This document shows, one piece after another, positions 9,016 to 17,771 of a stretch of DNA of 51,376 nt. This stretch comes from Actinomycetes bacterium. Its GTDB lineage: Bacteria > Actinomycetota > Acidimicrobiia > Acidimicrobiales > Palsa-688. A program made the position numbers and the translations under genes. The notes beneath the pieces are model-generated. The model was not told the origin of the DNA. It searched no databases and saw nothing but the letters and a program-made list of their open reading frames with translations. The stretch's first letter is position 1. Each line of letters opens with the position of its first letter. The stretch spans positions 1-51,376 of the forward strand of contig JAJYMB010000075.1 in NCBI GenBank assembly GCA_021787365.1. Reading direction: 5' to 3'.

Positions 9016-10953
9016 ATGGGGAAAATACCCAGTGTGAATAGTACAAACCAACGAGGTGCGGGAGGTGGGAGCGCCCAACCTGCCGCTGGAGGAGGCGCCT
9101 GCTTCAGGCAACCGCGGCGCGTTGTTGCAGCATCTCTCGTGGCCACCGCAGCTATGTTGGGCGGCGGGTTGCTGACTTCGCCGGCCGAGGCCGCTCCGGT
9201 GTCGGCTTTCAACGCCGCGCCCTACCTCAACATGGGCGAGTGCTGCGGCTGGGGCAGCACCTGGTCGTACAACCCGTTTAGCTCTGCCTGGCCAGGCCAG
9301 CTCAACGACTTGGTGTACCTGCCGTTGGCCGTGCAGGTGCCGCCCAGCATGACGGGGTTCGTGCCTCAGTTGGCCAGCAGCTGGCAGGCTCAGGGCAACA
9401 ACCTGGTGGTCCACTTGCGCAGCGGTCTCAAGTGGCAGGACGGCTCGGCTTTCACGAGCAAGGACGTGTTGGACACGGCGTTGCTCCAGGGCACCGAGGG
9501 CAACTTCAACTGGTCGGACTTCACCAACGTGACCGCACCGACGCCGGACGAAGTGGTTTTCACGGCTCGGCCGGGCGTGCCGATGGCCACCCTGGAACAA
9601 GGGGTGCTGATACATAGGATCTTCCCGGCCAGCGTCTACGGCAGCTTCGTGACGCCCAACCTCGACCAGGAAGAGGTGGCGTACTACAACGAGGCCGCCA
9701 AAAACCAGTCTGCGGCGAGCAACTCGGCGGCAGGCAAGGCGCTGAGCGCTGTCTTTTCCAAGCTGTCCGAGTACTCACCTAAGAAGCTCGTTGGCAACGG
9801 GCCGTTCCAGCTTGTCAACATGACGACTGGCGAGATCAAGCTCACCAAGTGGGACGGGTTTTTCGACGCGTCCAAAGTCCAGCAGCCGGGTATCATATTC
9901 CGCAACGGTTCTTCCAACAACCTCATCTACCCGTGGCTCATCGGCAACACGACGGATTTCTCCAACGCGTACCTCCCACCCACGATCATCAGCTCGCTCA
10001 AGAACAAGTCCAATTGGCACGTAGCCATTGCGAACTCGTTCGAGTTCAACCTGCTTTTCAACAACAAGCGCTACCCGTTCAACCTGACGAAGGTCCGCCA
10101 GGCCATCGCCTACGTGTTCCCGAGGGCCACCATGGTGACGGCCACGTACGGCACGGTGGGCCCCGGCGCTGCCGTCGAGCCGCACCCGGACGGGCTCTCG
10201 CCCTGGATGGAGGGCTCGTACCTGACGCCGGCCGAGATAAAGCAGCTCAACCCCTACAACCTGGACCCGGCAAAGGCTACAGCGCTCCTCAAGTCGGCAG
10301 GGTTCCATCTTTCGGGGAGCAACTGGATCATGCCCAATGGCAAGCCGTTTACCCTGAGCATCTACATACAGAGCTCGGCGACGGACGTGGTGCAGTCGAT
10401 GGAGGTCGCCGTCAACGCCCTGGACAGCTTCGGGATCCAGACGACGCTCCTGGCCATCCCTGGAAGTGAGATAGTGCCGGACCTCGAAACCGGCACCGCT
10501 GACATGTCGTGGGTGACTACGGTCAACCTGGACCCGCTGCTCGAGTTCGCGGACGTGCTCGGCCGCGAAGGGCCCAACGGCGGTTACAACTTCCCGGTCC
10601 TCGGCACCTATGCCGGCGACAAGGGGCTCGGCTTCGGCCCAGTGGCCAACGTGCCGGGGCTGGGCAAGGTCAATGTCCCCAACACCATCGACACTCAGGC
10701 AGCCACGGTGGCGCCCGGCAAGCGTATGGACCAACTGGTCTGGGACTGGGCCAGGCTCGTCAACCAGCAGGTGCCCTACATCCAGTGGGAAAACAAGCTC
10801 CACCAGTACGCCTTCTCGACGACCCGCTACACGGACTGGCCGCCGCTCGGGAAAAACGGGCAGGCGACCGCCTTGTGGAACGACCTTTCCTATAACGGCA
10901 ACCCGGGCTTGCTCCTCATGATGGAGCACGGTTACATCCGGCCGCGCGCCTGA
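9016..10953 (+). CDS. ABC transporter substrate-binding protein, peptide/nickel (SBP_bac_5) family
   Basis: Extracellular solute-binding protein of 645 residues that delivers its ligand (oligopeptide-type, or possibly nickel or another solute) to the permeases downstream. The N-terminus has a long leader, then RQPRR and a hydrophobic stretch ending SPAEAA, a Tat- or Sec-type signal peptide with an A-x-A site near residue 60. I see no lipobox cysteine, although actinobacterial binding proteins are usually lipoproteins. The family-5 pattern is clear: PQLASSWQ, VVHLRSGLKWQDGSAFTSKDV near residue 135, a long ligand-binding lobe, and the returning C-terminal domain. It is first in an operon, with its own strong promoter and a stable hairpin between it and the first permease. 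Confidence 0.88.
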   Translation: MGKIPSVNSTNQRGAGGGSAQPAAGGGACFRQPRRVVAASLVATAAMLGGGLLTSPAEAAPVSAFNAAPYLNMGECCGWGSTWSYNPFSSAWPGQLNDLVYLPLAVQVPPSMTGFVPQLASSWQAQGNNLVVHLRSGLKWQDGSAFTSKDVLDTALLQGTEGNFNWSDFTNVTAPTPDEVVFTARPGVPMATLEQGVLIHRIFPASVYGSFVTPNLDQEEVAYYNEAAKNQSAASNSAAGKALSAVFSKLSEYSPKKLVGNGPFQLVNMTTGEIKLTKWDGFFDASKVQQPGIIFRNGSSNNLIYPWLIGNTTDFSNAYLPPTIISSLKNKSNWHVAIANSFEFNLLFNNKRYPFNLTKVRQAIAYVFPRATMVTATYGTVGPGAAVEPHPDGLSPWMEGSYLTPAEIKQLNPYNLDPAKATALLKSAGFHLSGSNWIMPNGKPFTLSIYIQSSATDVVQSMEVAVNALDSFGIQTTLLAIPGSEIVPDLETGTADMSWVTTVNLDPLLEFADVLGREGPNGGYNFPVLGTYAGDKGLGFGPVANVPGLGKVNVPNTIDTQAATVAPGKRMDQLVWDWARLVNQQVPYIQWENKLHQYAFSTTRYTDWPPLGKNGQATALWNDLSYNGNPGLLLMMEHGYIRPRA

Positions 10954-11016
10954 GGCGATAACTCGGTAAGCGTGCGTCGAGGGTGCTAGGTGGGCGACCC
11001 GTGGCGCTCGTAGCTT

Positions 11017-11051
11017 GCACCCCGAGGGGGCCATGGGCCCCCTCGGGGTGC
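11017..11051 (+). terminator. Perfect 16-bp hairpin between binding-protein and permease genes
   Basis: The arm gcaccccgagggggcc (11017-11032) is followed by a 3-base loop and its exact complement (11036-11051). No T-run follows, so it is more likely a partial attenuator or an mRNA-stabilising structure than a full terminator. Such a hairpin would keep binding-protein mRNA more abundant than permease mRNA, a known pattern in ABC importer operons. Confidence 0.75.
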
Positions 11052-11113
11052 GGCCGGCGCCATGAGCGGGCGCCGGCGAAGGGCGCCAGGCTCGGTCGTG
11101 AGGAGCGGCGTCA

Positions 11114-12175
11114 GTGAGCCGGTACATAGCTAGGCGCGTGGTGGCGTCCCTCGCCATCATCTACATCGTCATCTCGCTCTCGTTCTTCATCGTCCGGCTT
11201 ATGCCCGGCAATGCGGTGTCGGCGCTCGAGAGCCAGTTGTCCGTCCAGGGCATGACCACGCAGCAGATCGACGCGCAGGTCAATGCCATCTACGCAGTCA
11301 CGCCCAAGGCGCCCCTGTGGAGGCAGTACTTCACCTACATAGGGCACGTGTTGGAAGGAAAGCTGGGTCGCTCCATAATCAACCAGAGCGAGACGGTTCT
11401 GCACATCATAGCCAACGCGCTTCCGTGGACGATTTTCATCGTCGGGACATCGCTCATCATCAGTTTCGTGATCGGCATCGCGATCGGGTCCGCGCTGGCC
11501 GCGCTCCAGCACACCAGGGCGGCGAAGGCGGTCAGCTTCGTGGTGTCGGTGTTGAGCTCGATCCCCAACTACCTCGTGGCCATCGTGCTGCTGTACCTGC
11601 TGGCAGACATTCATCCCATCTTCCCGACGGGTGCCGCCTATTCGGTCAACGTGACCGTGGGCTTCAACATCGCGTTTATCGGCAGCGTCATCGTCCACGG
11701 GGTGCTGCCGATCGCAGCGTACGTGATCACGTCTTTTGGCGTCTGGGCGCTCGGGATGAAGGGCAGTGCGGTCTCGGTGCTCGGTTCGGAGTACGTGCGG
11801 GCGGCCGAGTCGCGAGGGTTGAGCAGGCGTAGGCTCACGCAGACCTACGTGGGGCGCAACTCCATGCTGCCCCAAGTAACCACGCTCGCCCTATCGGTCG
11901 GGTTTATGTTCGGGGGCTCGATCTTCATCGAGACGTACTTCAGCTACCCAGGGATCGGCTACCAGTTGGACCAGGCCATCAACTCGAGGGACTACTCGGT
12001 GATGATGGGGTGTTTCATCCTCATCACGGTGGCCGTGGTGGTTTCCAACTTCCTGGTGGACTTGCTTTACCCGCTCGTCGACCCGAGGATAGCGAGCCCC
12101 GGAGGCGCCAGGAGCGTGGCTGACCGGCGGGCCGAGGGCACCAAGGCGATGCCGGTTGGTGGGTCGACGGCATGA
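11114..12175 (+). CDS. ABC transporter permease, DppB/OppB type
   Basis: Integral membrane subunit of 353 residues in the binding-protein-dependent transport family. The first transmembrane helix (VVASLAIIYIVISLSFFIV) is followed by the DppB-type large external region with LRLMPGNA-like and YFTYIGHVLEGKLGRS blocks, then five more helices. The EAA loop that contacts the ATPases is EYVRAAESRGLSRRRL near residue 230, and the DppB-typical FIETYFSYPGIGY is near 275. Start ATG 11114 follows a GTGAGGAG-like site. The stop overlaps the next start in ATGA, so the two permeases are probably translationally coupled. Confidence 0.9.
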   Translation: MSRYIARRVVASLAIIYIVISLSFFIVRLMPGNAVSALESQLSVQGMTTQQIDAQVNAIYAVTPKAPLWRQYFTYIGHVLEGKLGRSIINQSETVLHIIANALPWTIFIVGTSLIISFVIGIAIGSALAALQHTRAAKAVSFVVSVLSSIPNYLVAIVLLYLLADIHPIFPTGAAYSVNVTVGFNIAFIGSVIVHGVLPIAAYVITSFGVWALGMKGSAVSVLGSEYVRAAESRGLSRRRLTQTYVGRNSMLPQVTTLALSVGFMFGGSIFIETYFSYPGIGYQLDQAINSRDYSVMMGCFILITVAVVVSNFLVDLLYPLVDPRIASPGGARSVADRRAEGTKAMPVGGSTA

Positions 12176-13047
12176 GGGACCTCGTCTCGCGCTTAGGGGC
12201 ATTTTGGAAAGACCTTTGGCGCCTCTCGAAAAACGACAAGGGGGCCATGGTGGGCGGCGCGGTCGTGGCGCTGTACTGCGTCGTGGCCGTGATCGGTCCT
12301 TACGTGGCGCATCTGAGCCGTGTGACCAACCCTGCGGACGCCTATCTCCCGCCGTCGCTCGCTCACCCCCTCGGCACCGGCCCCCTCGGCCAGGACATCT
12401 TGTCCGAGTTGGTGGTCGGCACGCGGCCGATCATGGAGGTTGGCATCCTGGCTGCCCTCATGACGGTGTCCGTCGGCGTTGTCATCGGCCTGGTCAGCGG
12501 GTACCTGGGCGGGTTTGCCGACAGCGTGCTCATGCGGGTGACGGACGTTTTCCTCACGATCCCGGGATTAGCCCTCGTTATCGTGATCGCCAGCTTGGTC
12601 CGCACTTCGAGCCCTGTCGTGCTCGCCGCCATCTTGTCGGTGACAGCGTGGGCGGGCTTGGCCCGGGCGGTGCGGTCTCAGGCACTCAGCTTGCGCGAGA
12701 GCGACTTCGTGGAGGCCGCCCGGCAGCAGGGACTGCCCTTGCGCAACATGGTGGGGCGGCAGTTGCTGCCCAACGTCGGCCCCTACGTCGCCATCCATTT
12801 CCTGTTGGACGTCACTGGGGCCATCTACGCGGAGGTCGGCCTGTTCGTCCTCGGCGTCGTCCCGATCAGCGGGACCAACTGGGGGATCATGATCTACCTG
12901 GCGATGGGCCAGGGCGCGCTGTTCACGACCAAGAGCATGCTGTACTTGTTCTCGCCCATGGTGGCGATAGTCATCTTGCAGGTCGCGTTCGTGTTCTTCA
13001 CGAGGGTGCTGGACGCGTTGTTCAACCCGCGGCTCCGGGTGCAATGA
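12172..13047 (+). CDS. ABC transporter permease, DppC/OppC type
   Basis: Second membrane subunit, 291 residues, of the peptide/nickel-type importer. It shows the N-terminal cytoplasmic segment with KNDKGAMVGGAVVALY (helix 1), the DppC-typical HPLGTGPLGQDILSELVVGTR near residue 65, five further helices, and the EAA loop ESDFVEAARQQGLPLRNMV near 175. It overlaps the upstream permease by ATGA and the downstream ATPase by ATGA (13044-13047). All positions expected for an intact DppC are present. Confidence 0.9.
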   Translation: MRDLVSRLGAFWKDLWRLSKNDKGAMVGGAVVALYCVVAVIGPYVAHLSRVTNPADAYLPPSLAHPLGTGPLGQDILSELVVGTRPIMEVGILAALMTVSVGVVIGLVSGYLGGFADSVLMRVTDVFLTIPGLALVIVIASLVRTSSPVVLAAILSVTAWAGLARAVRSQALSLRESDFVEAARQQGLPLRNMVGRQLLPNVGPYVAIHFLLDVTGAIYAEVGLFVLGVVPISGTNWGIMIYLAMGQGALFTTKSMLYLFSPMVAIVILQVAFVFFTRVLDALFNPRLRVQ

Positions 13048-14099
13048 GCATTGGGCGAGGCGAGCCGGCGTCAGGGGCCGGGACCTCGCCGGCGGCCGGG
13101 CTCGCGAGGCCCATCTTGGAGGTGGACAACCTCACCGTGACCTTTGGCGACGGGCCTGGCTCGGTGCGGGCCGTCGACGAGGTGAGCCTGGCCGTGGAGA
13201 CCGGCGACATCTATGCGATCGTGGGGGAGTCGGGCTGCGGGAAGTCGACGCTCGCTTATGCGCTGCTCGACATCATCCCACCGCCCGGGCGGGTGACCTC
13301 GGGGGAGGTCCGTTTCAAGGGCAGGAGCCTCTCGCAGATGTCGAGAGGCGAGCTCAACCGGGTGCGCGCCGCCGAAGTGGCCATGGTGTTCCAAGCGGCG
13401 ATGAACGCCTTCCACCCCGTGATCACGATCGGTGCCCACGTCGACCACACCCTTCAGGCCCACCCAGAGGTCTTCGCCAGCCGGAGCGAGGGGCGGGAGT
13501 ACTTCCGTTACCTGTTGAACCTCGTGCGCCTGCGGCCCGAGCGCACCTGGGATGCCTATGAAAGCCAGCTGTCGGGGGGGATGAAACAGCGAGTGGCAAT
13601 AGCCCTGGCGCTCGTCTTGAAGCCGTCGGTCGTGGTGCTCGACGAACCGACCACCGCCCTCGACGTGCTGAACCAACGCCTGATGATCGACATCCTGGCC
13701 GACCTTCATCGCTCGCTCGGCGTCAGCATCGTCTTCGTGACCCACGACCTTGCCCTCGTGGCCGAACTGGCAGGCAGGGTGGCCGTCATGTACGCGGGCC
13801 GGCTGGTGGAGTCCGGCACGGTCGACGAGATCTTCGCCAGTGGCGGCCGGCGGCACCCCTACGTGACGGCGCTCACCGCCGCCATACCAACCGTCGTAGG
13901 GGCAGTGTCGGACGTCCGGCCGATCCCGGGCGAGGTGCCCAACCTGGCGCAGCTCCCGCCGGGTTGCCGGTTCTCCCCTCGCTGCGCCCTGGCGGAACCC
14001 ATTTGCCAGGAGCAAGAGCCGGCCCTCCTCCAGGACGACCGGGGGCACCTGGTGGCTTGCCACGTAGCGAACCGGCTCCTGGGGGTCCCGAGCAAGTGA
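13044..14099 (+). CDS. ABC transporter ATP-binding protein, DppD/OppD type
   Basis: Start ATG 13044 overlaps the permease stop; the longer upstream frame is antisense noise. The 351-residue cytoplasmic ATPase has Walker A GESGCGKST (61-69), Q-loop VFQAAMNAF, signature LSGGMKQR, Walker B VVVLDEPTTALD and the switch His in FVTHDL. The oligopeptide/dipeptide C-terminal domain carries the cysteine pattern PPGCRFSPRCALAEPIC, which in this family can bind an Fe-S cluster. It would pair with the following ATPase to power the two permeases. Confidence 0.92.
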   Translation: MSIGRGEPASGAGTSPAAGLARPILEVDNLTVTFGDGPGSVRAVDEVSLAVETGDIYAIVGESGCGKSTLAYALLDIIPPPGRVTSGEVRFKGRSLSQMSRGELNRVRAAEVAMVFQAAMNAFHPVITIGAHVDHTLQAHPEVFASRSEGREYFRYLLNLVRLRPERTWDAYESQLSGGMKQRVAIALALVLKPSVVVLDEPTTALDVLNQRLMIDILADLHRSLGVSIVFVTHDLALVAELAGRVAVMYAGRLVESGTVDEIFASGGRRHPYVTALTAAIPTVVGAVSDVRPIPGEVPNLAQLPPGCRFSPRCALAEPICQEQEPALLQDDRGHLVACHVANRLLGVPSK

Positions 14100-15193
14100 G
14101 CCTGGTCGAGGTGGACAACGTGACCCACCGTTACAGTGCGGCCGTGGCCAGGCCTGTGCTCGACCGCGTGAGCCTGGCCATTAGGGCTAGTGAGGTCGTT
14201 TCGTTGGTCGGGGAGTCGGGCTGCGGCAAGACCACCCTCGGCAAGCTCATCGCCGGGCTCGAGCGGCCGAGTTCCGGGCGGGTGCGTTTCGGAGGGCGGG
14301 ACATCTGGTCACTGCGGGGCAAGGAAGCCAAGGCATGGCGCCTGTCGGTCCAACTCGTGCACCAGGACCCTTACGCCTCGCTCAACCCCGGCCTGACGAT
14401 CGGCAGCACCTTGGGTGCGGGCCTCGTCCACAACAAGCTCGCCCGGCACCACGACTTGCAGGAGCACTTGGTGGCCCTGATGCGCCAGGTCGGCCTCGAC
14501 GCGACCCCGGAGTTCCTCCGCCGCTACCCCCACCAGCTCTCGGGCGGGCAGCGCCAGCGGGTGGCCATCGCCAGGGCCATCAGCGTACGCCCGCAGTTGG
14601 TTGTCGCCGACGAGGTGACGAGCATGCTCGACGTGTCCCTCCGGGTGTCCATCTTGGACCTGTTGCGCTCTTTCAGCGAGGAACGGGGAGTCGCGTCGCT
14701 TTTCATCAGTCACGACTTGGGTGTGGTCCGTTATTTCAGCCAGGGAGGGCGGATCCTGATCATGTTCTATGGGGTCGTCGTGGAAGAGGGGCCTACCGAG
14801 GAAGTAATCGCGCACCCCAGGCACCCATACACCTACCTGCTTTTGGAGGCCGTCCCTGTCCCCAACCCGGGGCTGGCTCGCCAGCGCGCGGCGGCACGCG
14901 CTTCGGAAGTCTTGGAAGGGGAGCCCTCCGGTACGGGGTGCGTTTACTCCAACCGGTGCCCCTTTGCCGAGGCCAAGTGCCGCGACAGCCGACCGGAGGC
15001 GGTCGAGGTCGGTGTGGGCCACTGGGTCGCCTGCTACTTCCCCGAACGAGTCCCCGCTGTGGGCAGCGTGCCCCCAGTTGGCGAAGGCAGTGGTGGTCCC
15101 CTAGACGTGCGTTCTCACGAGGGAGGCGCGAAATTGGTTGGAGGCAGCACGGGCGACGTGCGCGCAGGAGGTATCGCCTCAGTTGACGGTTGA
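14096..15193 (+). CDS. ABC transporter ATP-binding protein, DppF/OppF type
   Basis: Start GTG 14096 overlaps the preceding stop as GTGA. The 365-residue second ATPase begins VSLVEVDNVTHRYS, with Walker A GESGCGKTT (39-47), Q-loop VHQDPYASLNP, signature LSGGQRQR, Walker B VVADEVTSMLD and switch His FISHDL. The usual DEPxSALD is DEVTSMLD here. The oligopeptide C-terminal domain with GCVYSNRCPFAEAKC is present. The last 45 residues or so are a Gly/Ser-rich tail beyond the family's usual end and overlap the next small gene by 11 bases. Confidence 0.9.
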   Translation: MSLVEVDNVTHRYSAAVARPVLDRVSLAIRASEVVSLVGESGCGKTTLGKLIAGLERPSSGRVRFGGRDIWSLRGKEAKAWRLSVQLVHQDPYASLNPGLTIGSTLGAGLVHNKLARHHDLQEHLVALMRQVGLDATPEFLRRYPHQLSGGQRQRVAIARAISVRPQLVVADEVTSMLDVSLRVSILDLLRSFSEERGVASLFISHDLGVVRYFSQGGRILIMFYGVVVEEGPTEEVIAHPRHPYTYLLLEAVPVPNPGLARQRAAARASEVLEGEPSGTGCVYSNRCPFAEAKCRDSRPEAVEVGVGHWVACYFPERVPAVGSVPPVGEGSGGPLDVRSHEGGAKLVGGSTGDVRAGGIASVDG

Positions 15194-15362
15194 CGTAGGT
15201 CGTTTTTTCGTGGGCATAGGGTTGACCATGCTCGTGATGTCCCTGCTGGTCCGCCTGGCCAACCTGTCCGCGGCCGACCAGGTCGGGGACGACCTAGCGG
15301 TAATTACGAGCACGCTGGTAGTGATCTTGGGAGCGGCCGTCTTGCGTCGTAGCTCCCGTTAG
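15183..15362 (+). CDS. 59-residue membrane protein at the end of the transporter operon
   Basis: Start TTG 15183 is chosen because AGGAGGT (15168-15174) lies 8 bases upstream. It overlaps the end of the second ATPase gene. Two hydrophobic segments are visible (about residues 7-23, RFFVGIGLTMLVMSLLV, and 35-52, LAVITSTLVVILGAAV), with a conserved-looking loop RLANLSAADQVGDD and an Arg-rich end RRSSR. It could be a stand-alone small membrane protein or a transporter accessory; no family is recognised. Co-transcription with the importer is likely. Confidence 0.55.
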   Translation: MTVDVGRFFVGIGLTMLVMSLLVRLANLSAADQVGDDLAVITSTLVVILGAAVLRRSSR

Positions 15363-15452
15363 GGCTGCTCCGGTGGGGAGGAAGGCGCGCAAGGCCAAGG
15401 CGGCCGGCGCCGGCGGGAACGGCAAATTTCTTGTTAGGCATATGGAGGCGCT

Positions 15453-16697
15453 ATGCAACTCGAGCTGAACTTCGGCCCGACCGAACGCGAGCAGAGCTAC
15501 TACCAGTACGTCCCTTTCTCGGTAGCGAAAGACTGGCGCTCGGTCGCAGTGGAGCTCGCCTACGACCGCTCCTCGGCCGTGGTCGACCTCGGCCTCTTGG
15601 GACCGGAGGGCTTTCGCGGCTGGTCGGGAGGAGCGCGCACCTCGGTCCAGGTGGCGGAGCGCTGGGCCACGCCGGGGTACCTGCCCGGGCCGCTAGTGGG
15701 TGATTGGTCGGTCTTCTTGGGCCTCTACCAGGTACCCGAGGAGGGCGTGAAGGTCACGGTCACCGTTGATGCCGGCCCTTCCGAGGCGCCGCCGGCCAAG
15801 GCTTGGCCGCCCGTCCCGAGCGATGCACCCGCCTTGGCGCGCCCGCCGGCCAGGCCTGGTTACCGGTGGGTGGCAGGCGATTTCCACTGCCACAGCGAAC
15901 ATTCCGACGGTTCGTCGACCTTGCCGGAGCTCGCCGCCTTGGCGCGGCACCGCGGGCTCGATTTCCTGGCCGTGACCGACCACAACACGGTGAGCCATTT
16001 CCCGCACCTCGAGGCTGCCGGCCTCCCCTACGGCGTGACGCTTGTGCCAGGCCAGGAAGTGACCACGCCCGAGGGCCACGCCAACTGCATAGGCGAGGTG
16101 CAGTGGGCGGATTTCCGCTCAGCCCCAGACGATTGGATGGCCAAGGCCGGGTCAGAGGGAGGCCTGGCGTCTCTCAACCACCCAGTGCTCGGTTCGCTTT
16201 CCTGGCGCCAGCCCTTGAGCCGCAAGCCGGCGCTCATGGAGCTCTGGCACGCGAGCTGGGACCGCTCGAGCGCAACTGCCTTTCAGTATTGGGCGTCGCT
16301 CGGCACCCCGGTGCCCGTCGGCGGCAGCGATTTCCACCGTCCAGGCGACATCGACGCCACCGGGGCCGCGCTTTACCCCGGAGCACCGACTACCTGGGCC
16401 GAGGTGCCGGCGGACGGTTCGGGCCCGTCTCCTTCACCCTGGAGCATCGTGGAGGCGCTGCGGGCCGGGTCGGTGGCGATCTCCGACTCTCCCACCGGCC
16501 CGGTGATGGTCAGGCGGGGGGACGAGGTCGTGGTAGCGGGGGGGGAGGGTGCCACGCTGGTGGTGGTGGAAGACCCCTCGCAAGCGCTGATCGACGGGCG
16601 CCGGCTGGAGGTGCGAGGCGAGCTCGAGAGCTTGCGGGTCGGGCCCGGCACCGCCTTGCTCATGGCCAACGGCAAGGCCGTGGCCCTCTGCCCGTAA
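15453..16697 (+). CDS. PHP-domain metallohydrolase, CehA/McbA family
   Basis: A 414-residue protein with an N-terminal beta-rich region (residues 1-130) and a C-terminal PHP phosphoesterase-type domain. Metal ligands are visible in DFHCHSEHSDGS (near 145), FLAVTDHNT (near 170), PGQEVTTPEGHAN (near 195) and SLNHPV (near 235), and GGSDFHRPG closes the site. CehA/McbA members hydrolyse carbamate-type or phosphate ester bonds, but this substrate is unknown. Start ATG 15453 has GGAGGC 5 bases upstream. It follows the importer by 90 bases in the same direction and may act on what the importer brings in; that link is inference. Confidence 0.85.
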   Translation: MQLELNFGPTEREQSYYQYVPFSVAKDWRSVAVELAYDRSSAVVDLGLLGPEGFRGWSGGARTSVQVAERWATPGYLPGPLVGDWSVFLGLYQVPEEGVKVTVTVDAGPSEAPPAKAWPPVPSDAPALARPPARPGYRWVAGDFHCHSEHSDGSSTLPELAALARHRGLDFLAVTDHNTVSHFPHLEAAGLPYGVTLVPGQEVTTPEGHANCIGEVQWADFRSAPDDWMAKAGSEGGLASLNHPVLGSLSWRQPLSRKPALMELWHASWDRSSATAFQYWASLGTPVPVGGSDFHRPGDIDATGAALYPGAPTTWAEVPADGSGPSPSPWSIVEALRAGSVAISDSPTGPVMVRRGDEVVVAGGEGATLVVVEDPSQALIDGRRLEVRGELESLRVGPGTALLMANGKAVALCP

Positions 16698-16771
16698 GGC
16701 GGCGCAAGGCCGGCCGCCGTGCTGAGCCCCGGCTGGGCGCGCCAGCACGTGGCCGGCGTGCGGGGGCCGGT

Positions 16772-17428
16772 TCAGCTGCCCGAGGGAGTAGGGGGCAGGG
16801 GATGGCCCCAGGCCGTCAGCCGGACCGGCCGTGAACCGGGGGGCCGCTGGGCCTTGTCCAGGGCCCGGTCCCGGTACCGGTGCATGACGGCGCTCAGCTC
16901 TGCGCCGACAGCGTCCAGTTCGTCGGGCGTGAGGTAGGTGATGGTGCTCGAGGAGTAAGCGGCCTCGCGCCACGGTTCCTCGAAGTGGTGGCGCCTGGAC
17001 TGCCACTCTCGCCGGCTCGCGACCGCCTGTTCGGTGGCCAACGCGTCCAGGGCCTCGCGGGCGGCTGTCAGGTCGGGCGTGTCCCCGCTAGCGCTCGAGA
17101 AGCTGGCGCTGATGGCGGTTAGCCTCCAGGGCCTCCGCCGGCCCTTGGCCACCACTTCCTCGATGAAGCCGTACTTGGCCAGGACCCCTAGGTGCCAGGA
17201 GAGGTTCCCGGGGCTGTCGTCGAGCAGTTTGGCGGCCTCCGTCGCAGTGAGGGGCCCCTCGCGGACCAGCGCCTCGACCAGGGCGAGGCGGGTCGGGTGG
17301 GCGAGCGCTCGCATCGACTTCGGGTCCGCGAGCTGGCGCACGCCGGCGTCGCGGGCAACCAGCGTCGATGGTTGCGCACCAGCCCGGGCGCCCGTACCAG
17401 GGTCCTCGCGGGGTTCGTCCCTGTTCAT
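16772..17428 (-). CDS. ArsR-type winged-helix transcriptional regulator
   Basis: The real start is ATG 17428, which overlaps the upstream small gene's stop (ATGA at 17425-17428); a longer frame exists but is unsupported. The 218-residue protein has an HTH at about residues 38-95: MRALAHPTRLALVEAL, then LTATEAAKLLDDSPGNLSWHLGVLAKYGFIEEV, then GRRRPWRLT as the wing. A C-terminal helical region follows. No ArsR metal-binding ELCVCDL motif is present, so the signal is probably not arsenic-like; it resembles the HTH_20-type subgroup. Co-transcribed with the 88-residue gene upstream and very likely autoregulated through the palindromes at 17708-17771. Confidence 0.85.
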   Translation of the reverse strand: MNRDEPREDPGTGARAGAQPSTLVARDAGVRQLADPKSMRALAHPTRLALVEALVREGPLTATEAAKLLDDSPGNLSWHLGVLAKYGFIEEVVAKGRRRPWRLTAISASFSSASGDTPDLTAAREALDALATEQAVASRREWQSRRHHFEEPWREAAYSSSTITYLTPDELDAVGAELSAVMHRYRDRALDKAQRPPGSRPVRLTAWGHPLPPTPSGS

Positions 17429-17691
17429 GGGGCCACCTGCCGGGCCAGGTAACGCCGGCGCACCCCCCGCCTGACTGCCCCCAGACGGGCCACCCCTCGC
17501 CGGGCCACCCTTCGCCGGCTGGGGCTCCCGCTCATGGCGAGCCGCAGGCCCAGTTCCACGAGCAGCCAACCTAGACGCTGGTGCAGGGCGGGCCTGGAAG
17601 GGGCCAACGCAGGTGCGGTCCGGGCGTGGCTCGTCATGTCCGCCATGTGCGCCCTGGCCTGGGCCATGACGAGCTCGGGGTTGGGGTACAT
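17425..17691 (-). CDS. Small actinobacterial protein upstream of the ArsR gene
   Basis: An 88-residue product starting MYPNPELVMAQARAHMADM, with an Arg/Ala-rich middle and LHQRLGWLLVELGLRLA near residue 40, then a basic tail. Short proteins of this layout (MYPNPELV near the start, RLGxLLVxLGLRL at the end) occur in actinobacteria; I know no function. One amphipathic or membrane-touching helix is likely. Its stop overlaps the regulator start, so the two are one transcript. The C-terminal basic stretch has short amino acid repeats (RRVARRGVARLG), matching a locally repetitive DNA sequence. Confidence 0.6.
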   Translation of the reverse strand: MYPNPELVMAQARAHMADMTSHARTAPALAPSRPALHQRLGWLLVELGLRLAMSGSPSRRRVARRGVARLGAVRRGVRRRYLARQVAP

Positions 17692-17707
17692 CGGACGCTC
17701 TCCTCAT

Positions 17708-17771
17708 ATCACAAGGTCTCTTGTCACGATGGTAACTATCACAAGATATGTTGTCAAGAGTATTCTTGTGA
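17708..17771 (-). promoter_or_regulatory. Three operator-like palindromes upstream of the ArsR operon
   Basis: Three sites share the pattern ATCACAAG-(4)-CTTGTGAT: ATCACAAGGTCTCTTGTCAC (17708-17727), ATCACAAGATATGTTGTC (17738-17755) and CAAGAGTATTCTTGTGAT (17755-17772). They are A+T-rich against the background, lie 17-80 bases upstream of the 17691 start, and are the obvious binding sites for the winged-helix regulator. Promoter hexamers in the same stretch cannot be assigned with confidence. Confidence 0.65.

Noticed and set aside
9775..11160. 461-residue minus-strand frame across the binding-protein gene
   Set aside because: It is composition-driven shadow coding, rich in His/Arg/Val without motifs. 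It also crosses the hairpin and the start of the permease.
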